Below are positions 1 through 10,391 of a DNA stretch of 64,000 bases, piece after piece. How positions within the stretch are numbered: position 1 is the stretch's first letter; each line of letters begins with the position of its first letter. Made by a program: the position numbers and the translations under genes. This DNA comes from Stentor coeruleus (taxonomy: Eukaryota > Ciliophora > Heterotrichea > Heterotrichida > Stentoridae): NCBI GenBank assembly GCA_001970955.1, contig MPUH01000062.1, forward strand, positions 62,001 to 126,000. The letters run 5' to 3'. The notes below the pieces were generated by a model that saw nothing but the letters and a program-made list of their open reading frames with translations, was not told the DNA's origin and ran no database searches.

Positions 1-789
1 AGGCATTCATTTTTTTTATATAAGAGGCTGCTTTTTATTGTGAGTTTTATAGAAGAAGGTGTGGATTTTTTATCATGGAAAGTTTATGAATTTGATTTTT
101 GGGTAGAAGTTTTGATTAGGTTGAGATATTTTGGATGAAGGCTAGTATTTTGTGGTGGAAAAGTGAGGAAATATTAGTAAATATTAGGAAGAAATGAAGG
201 AAATAGGATGATTTAGAAATAGGTTAAGAAGGTTGATGGTTTATATTTTATGTTTTATGTTTATTTAAGATGAATAATAGTGGTTTTATTATCGAGAGTG
301 TTATATTTGAAGGCAAATTAGGCTGATAATAAATATTGTTTAAGTTAGTTTATTATATTTTAGGTTACTATGATAAATAGTTTTAATGCTAAAGTTTATT
401 TCAAAATGGATGCCTGAGGTAATAAACTTTACAGGGATATTATTTAACACCCAAGTCACATATATTATAGAATATTTACATTTTCCAACATGAATGCTTA
501 CTAAATTTATTATTTAATTTTCTATATATTTTCTTATATTCTAAAATAAAATCATCATATTAGTGATAATATCAATAGTTCTCTAAGCTTAAATACTTAA
601 AATTTAAAATTTATATTCTATATAGTCAATGATATTTAAACTATTAAAAATTTTATTCATTTTTATTATATATTCCATATACAAAGTGAAAATGCTTCGC
701 ATTTTCCTATAAAAAAACCAATTTCACAACAATTAGTTTATCATACTCATCTAAGAAAGAGCTTTTAATTAATAGTGGTTGTTGATAAA
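1..789. other. Gene-free leader region upstream of thioredoxin reductase
   Basis: No convincing reading frame on either strand. The last 100 bases hold a perfect 8-bp inverted repeat with a 3-base loop at 688-706 (GAAAATGC, loop TTC, GCATTTTC), about 84 bases before the ATG. It lies in the probable promoter or 5' leader and could be a hairpin or a protein-binding palindrome; its function is unknown. Confidence 0.5.
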
Positions 790-2337
790 ATGGAGGAAGA
801 AGTTATGGAGATTGGAATGGAAGAAGATTTCGAAGTCCAGGATGCTCCGGTTCGAAATTCTCCTTACCAATACGATTATTTTGTTATAGGAGGGGGATCG
901 GGCGGTCTAGCAAGCGCAAAAGAAGCAGCAGTGCTTGGGGCGAAAGTAGCTTTAGCTGATTTTGTCCAACCCTCACCAATAGGGACAACATGGGGTTTAG
1001 GGGGTACCTGCGTAAACGTTGGATGCATCCCTAAAAAGCTCATGCACTTTTCAGCTTCATTCGGAGACAACTACAAAGACCAAATCGAATGCGGTTGGGA
1101 ATTGCCGTCAGAAAAGAAGCATTCTTGGGAAAAAATGGTTTCAAATGTCCAAAAACACATACAAACCTTAAACTGGGGATACCGTATAGCTCTTATGGAT
1201 AAAAACGTTGAGTATTTCAACAACTATGCAACTTTTGTTGATGACCATACAATAGCCCTTGCAGATAAAACAGGAAAACATGTTAAAAATGTGACTTCAG
1301 AACATATTCTTATAGCTGTTGGAGGAAGACCATCTTATGGGGATATTCCTGGTGCTAAAGAATGTTGCTTTACTAGTGATGATATTTTTAGTATGAAAAA
1401 TCTACCTGATAATATCCTTGTTGTTGGAGCTTCTTATATAAGTCTTGAATGTGCTGGGTTTTTACATGGGATTGGAAGGCATGTTAAGGTTATGGTTAGG
1501 TCAATTTTGCTTAGAGGTTTTGATATGGAAATTGCTAATAAGATTGGAGATTATATGAAATGGTTGGGTGTTGAATTTATTAATGAAGCTGTTCCAGTGA
1601 GGTTTGAGAAAACTGAAGATAACAAGGTGAGAGTGTTTTATGAACAAGTGGTTGATGGTGTTAAACAAGAAAAAATTGAGGTTTATGGAGGAGTTATGCT
1701 TGCTGTTGGTAGGTATGCGATAACTCAAGGACTCAAGCTAGAAAATGCTGGGGTTAAGGTTAATCCAAGAAACATGAAAATTATATGTAATGAATTCGAA
1801 CAATCAAATATTCCTAATATCTGGGCTGTTGGAGATGTTAGTGATGGTAAACCTGAACTCACACCTGTTGCAATACATGCTGGTTTACTATTAGCAAAAA
1901 GACTTTTTGGTAATTCAACTCTTAAAATGGATTATATAAACATAGCTACAACAGTATTCACCCCAATTGAATATGGAAGTTGTGGTATGAGTGAAGAAAA
2001 AGCTATAGAAACTTATGGAGATGCTAATGTTGAAGTTTATCATACAGCTTTTAAACCCCTTGAATGGAACTTTTTACCTGATAGGGAAGATACGACTTGT
2101 TTTGGTAAAATTATTGTAAATCTTCAAGATAATGAAAGAATTATAGGAATGCATTACTTAGGACCAAATGCTGGAGAAGTCATACAAGGATATGCTGCGG
2201 CAATGAAAGCAGGGATTACAAAAAGTATTTTAGATATGACGGTTGGAATACATCCAACATGCTCAGAAGAACTTACTAAAGTTGGTGTTACAAAAAGATC
2301 AGGGCAAAATGCTGCAAAGACTGGATGCTGAGGTTAG
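790..2337 (+). CDS. TXNRD: Thioredoxin reductase, selenocysteine-containing (UGA recoded)
   Basis: NADPH-dependent flavoenzyme that reduces thioredoxin, of the high-molecular-weight animal/protist type. The ATG at 790 is chosen because the frame upstream has no ATG before a stop. Visible parts of the 515-residue product: FAD-binding GGGSGG near residue 34; redox pair C74-VNVG-C79; NADPH-binding Rossmann segment (VVGASYISLE); and the catalytic His-Glu pair in HPTCSEE (about H488 and E493). The apparent stop TGA at 2329-2331 directly follows TGC and is followed by GGT TAG, so read-through gives Gly-Cys-Sec-Gly, the exact C-terminal redox tetrapeptide of Sec-containing reductases. A SECIS element lies 25 bases after the TAG. 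Length and motifs fit the family. No intron is seen. Ending at Cys would leave an enzyme without its C-terminal selenolthiol pair, so recoding is far more likely. Confidence 0.93.
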
Positions 2338-2354
2338 AGGCCTGGGCCTGGCCT
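2338..2354 (+). promoter_or_regulatory. GC-rich hairpin just downstream of the recoded UGA
   Basis: AGGCC (2338-2342) can pair with GGCCT (2350-2354) around a 7-base loop. In this AT-rich DNA the run is conspicuous. It starts six bases after the UGA, the spacing known for Sec redefinition elements and other read-through stem-loops. It may help UGA recoding, or simply be the start of the structured 3' UTR. Function is inferred from spacing only. Confidence 0.45.
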
Positions 2355-2362
2355 GTAGTCTT

Positions 2363-2416
2363 AAAAGGGAAAGTGAAGGATATTTTCAAAGATCGAGAAT
2401 ATCTGGAGTCTCTTTT
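2363..2416 (+). promoter_or_regulatory. SECIS element in the 3' UTR of thioredoxin reductase
   Basis: A stem-loop with all parts of a eukaryotic SECIS. The lower helix is AAAAGGGA (2363-2370) paired with TCTCTTTT (2409-2416), with one G-U. The non-Watson-Crick core is TGA (2374-2376) opposite GA (2406-2408 is GAG). The upper helix is GGATATTTTC (2378-2387) with GAGAATATCT (2395-2404), with two G-U pairs. The apical loop (2388-2394) begins with AAA, 11 bases after the UGA core. This is the family's core-to-loop spacing. It would bind SBP2 and recruit the Sec-specific elongation factor. Confidence 0.88.
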
Positions 2417-2511
2417 ATAAGTAAATTATATAGATTTTATGCTACAAACATATACTTATGCATACATATCATTAAAATCTGATTCATTTTTATTTTTAGC
2501 ATATATAATAT

Positions 2512-3387
2512 ATGAAAACTGAACAACAAGGCTTGTATTTATTAGATGTCATGTGCACATTAGTAAGCTTACTTTGTTCTTGCTTTTTGCTTATAATCTG
2601 TGCAATGACTCAGCTCTGGAAAACCACAAGTATCAGACTTGTAATGTATTTAACCCTAGGGAATATAGTAACAGGACTTATTTTGTTAATTCCTACATAT
2701 AAATACACTTTTATGTGTCCTTTTCAAGAGCATGTTTTACATTTCGCTTTATTTTCTGAAATCATTTGGGGAGCATTATTTCTTCACTATGCATATATGA
2801 AAATTGTATTAGAAAAAAAATTTACTAGAGTTTTCGAGGTCAGATATTTGGCTATAGCTTTAATTCCTTCGTTATTGTTTTCTTTACCACCTTTTGTCCC
2901 TCAGGAATTTGGAAATAATTGTTGGGATGGTATCCATACACCTTTAGAAACTGTTGTATCATCTTATGGGTTTTTAGTTTTGTATACAATCGCAACTTTA
3001 TGTTGTTTTGGTTTTATTCTTGGGATTTATTATTACTTTAAACTTTTTGAAAAAGGATATTATACTGAAGAATATGAAAATAAATATAAAAAAATTAGGC
3101 TTATTGGAAGATATTCTCTTATTATATATCTCTCAGCATTTATACTTTATATTTATGGAATATTGAATATGATAGGAAGACATAAACGTTCTTTAGATTT
3201 TATAGCATTGATGTTCCATGCATTGTGTGGGCTGTTTACTATAACTTTATTTCTTTCTTCGACTAAAGTTCAAAGGAAAATGTCTGAATATTTTAAGTCT
3301 CAAGCTATTACAGCAGAAATACTCCCTGAAGATACTGCGAATTTCACTTCAATGACCCCAGAATTATATTCAGGATTTAGTGATTAG
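2512..3387 (+). CDS. Seven-transmembrane receptor-like protein (cAMP-receptor/GPCR-like)
   Basis: A 291-residue membrane protein whose hydrophobic profile gives seven segments: about residues 10-33, 42-62, 75-97, 110-128, 147-172, 200-220 and 230-250. A hydrophilic tail of about 40 residues follows. Cysteines in the second and fourth-to-fifth segment loops (MCPF, NNCWDG) could form the usual extracellular disulfide. The layout resembles cAMP-receptor-like GPCRs of protists (Dicty_CAR type), but there is no family-defining motif I can read with certainty, so ligand and coupling are unknown. The ATG lies 95 bases after the SECIS element of the preceding gene, on the same strand. No intron. Confidence 0.75.
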   Translation: MKTEQQGLYLLDVMCTLVSLLCSCFLLIICAMTQLWKTTSIRLVMYLTLGNIVTGLILLIPTYKYTFMCPFQEHVLHFALFSEIIWGALFLHYAYMKIVLEKKFTRVFEVRYLAIALIPSLLFSLPPFVPQEFGNNCWDGIHTPLETVVSSYGFLVLYTIATLCCFGFILGIYYYFKLFEKGYYTEEYENKYKKIRLIGRYSLIIYLSAFILYIYGILNMIGRHKRSLDFIALMFHALCGLFTITLFLSSTKVQRKMSEYFKSQAITAEILPEDTANFTSMTPELYSGFSD

Positions 3388-4183
3388 TTAGTTTAAGATA
3401 ATAGTTATAATAGTATCAAAGCTATATTTTATATTGGTGTATTTCAATATAATTATAATAAAGCTTATGTGCTTTAGAGTAGTTATTAGTATTAGTATTA
3501 GTTAGGAATTATCGCTTGACTATTGGTGGTTAAAAGTAATATAGGATTTTAAATATTTTTTGGATTTAATTTAATAGTTTTCTAAATAATAGGAATGATT
3601 GTCAACTAGATCGTTATTTTTTGTATAAATCACGTGAACAAACTTTTATAGCTTGCTTATTCTTTGCCATTTGTAAAAAAAATAGTTTATAATTTTTGTA
3701 ATTTTGGTATAATCACTGATACTATTTCTAAGACAGTTGCGTTAGATTTAAATACATGTTAATCAACTTTAAGGTGAGATACAACATTTTGTTAAATCTT
3801 ATTTTTTCGCCTTACTTGTTTAGTAAGAGAATTTCTAGGCTTATTGTAATATTAAATAAAAATTAGATTGATTTTTCTACTACTTACATTTCTTCTGCTT
3901 TATTTATATCAAAGTCAATAATCAAGTGATTAAACCAAAATAAATTTTCAAACAATACAATTTTTGTTCTGAAATTTTTCCCTATGCTTTAGTTAATAAT
4001 AATCCTTCATCTTTAAATCTGATTTTACACAATCAGAGATAAGTAGATTCTAAAATATGGAAACTTAATATGGGTGAGGTATAATTATCTTTAATCTCAG
4101 CTTTAGTCATTAAGTTAGAGTATTAACACTATAATTCCAAAATCTTGAATTATTTACTGTAATAATCCTATATCTACCGTATT
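3388..4183. other. Intergenic region between convergent genes, nothing recognised
   Basis: This 796-base AT-rich stretch lies between the ends of the 7TM and MORN genes. A short imperfect ATTAGT tandem run sits near 3483-3504. I see no reading frame, RNA gene or clear terminator. Confidence 0.4.
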
Positions 4184-5992
4184 TTAAATAAAACTAAAAA
4201 GTTTCTTAGCAAGGTTTTGCACTGAAGCATCTTTAGGTTCTGTTTCAGGTTTTTCTTGTTTTACTTTTACAACAAGTCCTCTTGTAAAAATATTCTTATC
4301 TTCTTTTTCTTCATAATTAGGTTTTCCAACCATAAAAGGAATTTTTGCAGGGACTTCATCGAATTTAACCTTTTGAGCTTCAGTTTCAAAACGTGATTTT
4401 TTCGAGTTTTTATTTTCAGCATTATCTTCATTATCAGCCTCTTCTTCTTTTACAAACTTCTTCAATATTTTTTCACATGACCCACTATTCCAAATGCCTT
4501 TATATCCGTGTCCATCTGGATATACTAAAGTCCCATTACCTTGAACAACACCTTCGAAAAATTCCCCTTTATATATTTTTTCATCTGGGTACTTTAAAAT
4601 ACCATTTCCATGTTGTAACCCATTCTTCCATTCCCCATCATAAACTAAAGAGTCTTTTGTTAATATTCCTTTACCATGAAAAGTGTTGTTTTCCCATTCT
4701 CCTGTATATTTTGTATCTTTTTTTAATAAAACCCCATATCCTTGTTTAACACCTTTATGCCAATTTCCAGTGTAAATCTCTTGATGGCTGTTAATTTGCC
4801 GACCAAAACCCTCCCTTTCACCATCTTTGAAAAATCCTTCATAAATCTGTGAAGAACATATCCAGAAACCCTTTCCATGAGCTTGACCTGAAGCTTTAGT
4901 TTCCCCATAATAAACTCCTTTTCCCTGCTTTTTCCATTTATCCTCAGAAATCATAAGTTTATCATCGTTTTTCCAGTCAATATTCTCAAGTCCTATCCTA
5001 TAATCAAGTATTTTCATGCATTTTACCTTAAATTTCTGTGGTATTTCAATCTCACAAAACCTTATACTTTTAACGCTTGCATTTTTCATTATAGGAGATA
5101 TTGGCGGTTCTTCATAAGATAACGAAACAATAGCTTCTTGAGATATTAAATTTCCATTTTGCCATACCCCTTCAAAAACCTCTCCATTTTCTACAACTGA
5201 ACCTTTACCATCTTCTTTCCCATTCTTCCAGTTTCCAGAATATGTTCTTGAATCACAAGAATAAATGCCATACCCATTTTTTATCCCATTTTTCATTTCC
5301 CCTTCATATCGTGATCCGTTATTCCATAGTTGAATACCATGCCCATCCATTTTATTTGCCTTAAACTGTCCTTCATATTCTGAATCAATCCAATGATATT
5401 TTCCTTTTCCTTCAATTCTACCCATTATAAACTCGCCTTCATACCAGTTGCCGTTGGTCCATTGAATTTTACCCAGGCCATGCTTTTTTGAAAGATAAAA
5501 GTTCCCTTTATAGGTGTAGTCATCACATGATTCTTTGCCTGTGCCGTTAGGTTCGAGATTTTTTAGTTCGCCTTTGTATGTTTTGTGGTTGAAGTTGTTG
5601 ATTATTCCATAAGTACAGTCACCTTCTACCCAGTCACCAACTATAATTTCCCCTTTTTTCTTGAATAATCTTCCTTTTCCACTGAAAACGCCGTTTTCGA
5701 AGAAACCTTCATAGTAGTTTCCTTTAGAATCCATGAAATATCCTAGTCCATGAGGCTTGTTATCCAGCAATTCTCCAACATATAAACTATCTTCATTCAA
5801 TTCAATAGGTTTTCTTATAAAATTTGGTTTAGCCACAGACGATTTTAAAGGAAAATCAGGAGCACCAAGATAAGTTGATTCAAGTTCTTCACTATTTTCT
5901 GGAGCTAGTGTATCTATAAACATCTTTAAATAGCTTTTGTTGAACAATTTCAGTTTCAATTCATCACTTAGTACAAATGCATACTTATCCAT
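4184..5992 (-). CDS. MORN-repeat protein
   Basis: This 602-residue protein is made mostly of MORN repeats (core Y-x-G-x-W/F plus G-x-G, about 23 residues each). They form two blocks, about residues 70-300 and 350-505, separated by a 50-residue non-repeat linker. The N-terminal 65 residues and the charged C-terminal 95 residues are not repeats. MORN proteins bind membranes or act as scaffolds, and in ciliates many belong to the cortex, basal bodies or radial spokes. No kinase, SET or other catalytic domain is attached, so a structural role is likely. The exact repeat count needs alignment. One exon, ATG at 5992. Confidence 0.9.
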   Translation of the reverse strand: MDKYAFVLSDELKLKLFNKSYLKMFIDTLAPENSEELESTYLGAPDFPLKSSVAKPNFIRKPIELNEDSLYVGELLDNKPHGLGYFMDSKGNYYEGFFENGVFSGKGRLFKKKGEIIVGDWVEGDCTYGIINNFNHKTYKGELKNLEPNGTGKESCDDYTYKGNFYLSKKHGLGKIQWTNGNWYEGEFIMGRIEGKGKYHWIDSEYEGQFKANKMDGHGIQLWNNGSRYEGEMKNGIKNGYGIYSCDSRTYSGNWKNGKEDGKGSVVENGEVFEGVWQNGNLISQEAIVSLSYEEPPISPIMKNASVKSIRFCEIEIPQKFKVKCMKILDYRIGLENIDWKNDDKLMISEDKWKKQGKGVYYGETKASGQAHGKGFWICSSQIYEGFFKDGEREGFGRQINSHQEIYTGNWHKGVKQGYGVLLKKDTKYTGEWENNTFHGKGILTKDSLVYDGEWKNGLQHGNGILKYPDEKIYKGEFFEGVVQGNGTLVYPDGHGYKGIWNSGSCEKILKKFVKEEEADNEDNAENKNSKKSRFETEAQKVKFDEVPAKIPFMVGKPNYEEKEDKNIFTRGLVVKVKQEKPETEPKDASVQNLAKKLFSFI

Positions 5993-6793
5993 TGCAATTA
6001 TACGAATTTTTTTAAATTCAAAAAGGTACTAAAATGCCAAGTATGATTTAATAAAAAATATATATTAGATAAAGAATTTCTGATATAAAAAAGATATAGT
6101 TTTAAAATATTATATAAATTCTTAGTTTCAGAGCCAGAAATGGAATAAAATCAAATTTCTAAGAATTTTACTTAAAATTTTCACTTTGAATTATAACATA
6201 AACCTATGATATGCTTTATTTCAATGAACTGATTAAAAAAAATAGATTACTCGCTTTTGATATGGTTTTATTATTTTGATTTATGATGTTAATAAGTTTT
6301 ATGTATACAACTATATGATAAATATTTAGGGTGTTTTTTGTATTTCAAGGGATAATTAATGTTATATGCTTTGATGTATTTTTTCAGCTAGGTTTTATTT
6401 GTTAACAAATTAAAAATATCATATAAATACTCATTTATCACAAAGATTTCAAATATATATTGTATTACAACTTTGAATTTATTATAAAAATCAGTTAATT
6501 CTTTATCAAAACTAGGAAAATACTCAGAAACTAATACAGATACTAACCTTAAACTCTTTACAATCAAAGCATAAACCCTAATTATAGTCTTAAAAAAATC
6601 TTCAATAGTATTAAAAAAACCCAAAACTTTAATCCTAATCTATATTAGCCTTATATAAAACTTTCAATCTAAAATATCACAACTATCATCATCATCCTCA
6701 AATCCTACATCTCATCCAACTTTATAATCTTCCCAAAAAAAATCCTATAATCCTATATCCAATTTTATCCATCATAAAAACAATCTAAATTAC
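5993..6793. other. Intergenic region between THOC2 end and MORN gene start
   Basis: About 800 bases, AT-rich. A 78-codon minus-strand open frame (6388-6624) has no ATG and no spliceable upstream start, so I do not call it a gene. From about 6640 to 6790 the plus strand is poor in G. No RNA gene or repeat recognised. Confidence 0.4.
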
Positions 6794-9700
6794 TTAATAT
6801 CTATGATCTTTTCTCGAATCAATATTCCTATGTCCTCTTTTATCATTAAAATCTCTATTCCCTCCATGATCATTCCTTCTTATCCTTTCATATCCATAAT
6901 CCCCACTCCTCTCTCTATTTCCATCCCTATCATCTTTTGGCTTATAATTATCTCTCGGTCTTTGCCCATGATCTTTATTATGTGGCTCACTAGGTTTTCT
7001 ATTATTCCCATCCCTATTATTCACATCTCTATTCCCATCATCTTTAATACTCCTTTCTCTATGTTCATGATTAGATCCATCTCTTTGCCTAGGATTTTTT
7101 GAATATAAATTCCCTCTATTGACAATATTTTTACCTAATTCCTCTTTACCTTTTTCATCCTGAGCTTCTTGGCTTTTTCTTTTCATAGGCAATTGAGGAT
7201 TCAAAGGATTTTCCTTAACTTTTTTCTCCTGTACCTCAACTTTCTTCTCACTGAATTTCTTATCTAAATTATCATAAATTCTCTGAGCAATAAGCTTTAA
7301 ATCTTCCATATTCACATCTTTTAAAGGTTCAATACATACAAGTAATGCTTTAGCTGATTCTTTATTATTTGGGAATTCTGAGAAAATCCTATTAATAACA
7401 TTAAGACAGTTTTTTTGTACTAAATACGAACTTTTAAGCCCATCTGCAAGAATATTTACTATCATTTGATGATACTGTGCATATTTATCTTTATAATCCT
7501 TTATACTCATTTCCCTTAATACAGGACATCCTTTACCATCATCACAACCATTTTTCCACATAGTAAGGATTTTCAAAAGTTCTAAGAAAAACAAGCCTAT
7601 ATTTATCGCCTCACCTTCAGTACAACAATGAACACATGGTAATATCAGATTTATACATTGATAAATAAGCTCAAAAACAGGAAAATCTGGTATTTGTAAT
7701 CTCATTATTGTTTCTATAAAACATGCACAATATAAAGCATCACTTGGACTACATAAAAGCCTTGGATATATACCTTTTTGAACAAGTTCTATAGCTATTG
7801 TACAATCATGAGGGATTTGAGTGTTTTTTTTTATAAAATCAGCGAAAAAGTTTTGTCTGTGTTTAAGGAAAGTCAGCTCGGTGCCAAGCTGATCGATGAT
7901 TGTTTGAGTTTTTGTTGTCACCCCGCTATTACGGAGATTTTCTATTTCAAGTTCGTATTGGGATTCAACAGAACGGATGTCTAGAAGGGAAAGAGCCCAG
8001 AAAATTGCGAAAAATTTTATGGGGATGTGAGAGTCTGGGGTGATAATTTTTAATTGGTCGATTATGGAGTCGAATTTAGAAATGTCGATTCCTGGGCGGA
8101 CGATATACATGACTAGAGGTAGAGGAAGATGATGTTCTTGGCTTAAGACCACTATAGACTGATTTGGTAGCAAACTAGAATACTCATCTGCTTTACTAAA
8201 CTGCAGACTCAAAATATCCACAAGTAAAATCATGCTGCCAACCAAATTATCATAAAGAACACCAAGAACCTTAAAATTAGCCGACTCCGAAAACAACAGC
8301 GCCTTAGCTTGCTGTCCAGCTAAAATCGCTAATTCCATAGCAAAATTAAGTTTTTCTCCTGACCTTTTTTTCTGCAAAGCACAAATCAAAGCACCTGAGC
8401 TCTTCGTAGTCCTACTCCTATCCTCACCTAAATTATAAGCAGCAATTTTCAGCTTTGGTCCTCCAGCCAAACTCTTAAGCATTTTTTCTGTTAAATTTTC
8501 AGGTGGGTTCCATCCTGACATCTTTGATAAAATCTGTTTTAAAATACATATTTCAACAACTTGTCCTACAGACAAACATTCAACAATATGTGAAAGTATT
8601 CCAATCATTTCAGTTTTATAATAAGTTCTAAAAAACTCACCTGTAAATAATGCTATATTTTGTAACCATAAAGCTATACCTATACCATGATAATCAAGTT
8701 TTGGTTTTGAACATGTGTTTAAATAGTTTAATATACTATATGGTACCATATCATGATATAAATAAGATGAATTTGGTAAACTTTCAACACATAAAGATAT
8801 GAGATTTGGGTAACTGACTATTTGAATAATGATTTCTTGTATAACATTGCAAGTGCCTTTATGCATAAACTTGATAATTTCTTCACGGCCTTTGTCTATG
8901 TTTTCTCTTGATATTCTCCGGATCCAGGCCCGGGTTTCTCTGATCTACTTGTATTGATACCGTTAAACTTTGACGTACAGTTATTAATCCTTGACTGTAG
9001 TTTTTCCAAGAATGGTAAAAAGAGTATCTTTTTAGATAAGGAATATCTGATAAAGTTAACCAGATGCTTCGGACTACTTGAGGACTGGCAAATGTTTGAC
9101 CTGGGATAATGTATTTAAGAAGGAGATCATGGACTAAATCTTTATCAGGACAATGTTGGAGGACTTTACAGATTTTTATGTAAGTGTCTTCACAGAAACC
9201 TATGTTGGTACCTAAAATAGGAAGATATTCTAACAGAAATTGCTGCAAAGAGGGAAAGGTTGTGAACTGACTCAAGCTACCTGATGGTTTTGTAACCACT
9301 TTGCCAACAATTGGTAAAGGTTTAGGAAGCTCTTGGTAAACCGGTTCAATAACCCATTCTAACAACTCACACATTGCTTCAACAAGTCCAGGGTAACTAT
9401 ACAAAACCATCTTGCCTTGAAAATTCTTCATCAAATCACTCACAATATCCCAACAATTAATCCTAATAAGTTCAGCAACAAGTCCTAATTTCTGATTCCC
9501 TGCATCTTTTCCTTCAAGTTTTCCAACCTCTTTTTCCTTAGCTGAATTATCAGCATTAAGTACTACAACATCTAATTCTCTTTTAACTTTTTGAATAAGT
9601 GTTTCATATTCTAAAAATACAATATCAAGTCTTTCAGGACTTAAATAAGCCCAAATATTATGAAATCCAATTAACCCAGCTTTAATACATTGAGCAGCTA

Positions 9701-10334
9701 CTTCACATAAAGGTTTACAGTTTTCAATAGTATTTTGGAATTTAAAGCCAAAAATATGGTCAAGTATTTTAGAGTCTAAAGCTTGTAGAACCTGTATAAA
9801 AATCTCATTATTAGGGTCTTTTTCAAAGGCAGTTATGACAATATCAGCAACTCGGTTTGGGTCAAGGTCATATGTGCCTATCAAATCAAGGGCGAGTAGC
9901 TTATTTTCTGACCTGAGTGAGGCAAAAAGAGCGAGGAATCCTTCAGGTTCTTCACGGATGAGATTGTATTTTTGCTGTTCGAAACTACTTGGCGCTTACA
10001 TAAACTTGGTTCTGACGATATTTTGACGCTTTTTGAATTGATCAACATTTTTGATTAAAGAACAAGAGTAAAGAACGTTTTCGTCTAAATGCACGAGAAG
10101 GAGGTCTTTGTCTAGGAGCCCAAGTTTCAGAAGGGTTTCTATAACACGTTGATAACGTAAGGTCTGTTCATTAGACATATTGTCCCATTCAACTCCTACG
10201 AGCCATAGAGCATCGTAGATCCATATAGAATGAGCTTTGACTATGTCAAGAACTAAAGACTCACCATCAGTAACTGCTTTACGTAAATGCTTATATAGCC
10301 CACTGAGTAGGAAATACAGTTCTGAGTCGTCCAT
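6794..10334 (-). CDS. THOC2: THO complex subunit 2 (THOC2/Tho2), two tiny introns
   Basis: THOC2 is the large scaffold of the THO/TREX complex, which couples transcription to mRNA packaging and nuclear export. Exons are 10334-10000, 9984-8961 and 8944-6794, giving 1169 residues against roughly 1,600 in human. The introns are 15 nt (9985-9999, gtaagcgccaagtag) and 16 nt (8945-8960, gtatcaatacaagtag). Splicing restores family signatures across both joints: the KYNLIREEPEG segment, then the YDLDPNRV motif typical of THOC2, then the block around SRENI that leads into the conserved PNLI...SWLQ-like helical region. The C-terminal 120 residues are rich in Arg, Asp, Asn and Lys, matching the charged tail of animal THOC2. 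It lies 57 bases downstream of the RBR ligase gene on the same strand. Identification is strong; the short N terminus is a lineage difference or a missed upstream exon. Confidence 0.88.
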
Positions 10335-10391
10335 TTTTTATATAGTCAAATATTAGGATTTTTTTATATTGTATAATGATATGAAATTTTA

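Noticed and set aside
790-2337. UGA as Trp, as in Blepharisma
   Set aside because: Long genes throughout use TGG for Trp and contain no internal TGA, and here TGA sits exactly at the Sec position with a SECIS downstream.
3483-3504. ATTAGT tandem run as a telomeric repeat
   Set aside because: Only about three imperfect units, internal to the window, and no gene-poor chromosome end.
6388-6624. 78-codon minus-strand open frame between THOC2 and the MORN gene
   Set aside because: Starts only at TTG, has no ATG, and no short intron links it to an upstream ATG.
6803-7102. 99-codon plus-strand frame rich in Ile/Ser/Pro
   Set aside because: Antisense shadow of the Arg/Asp/Asn-rich tail of THOC2.
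8868-8884. 17-nt intron gtgaagaaattatcaag in THOC2
   Set aside because: The 16-nt intron at 8945-8960 leaves this segment coding and restores THOC2 similarity; it also fits the A at -6 rule.
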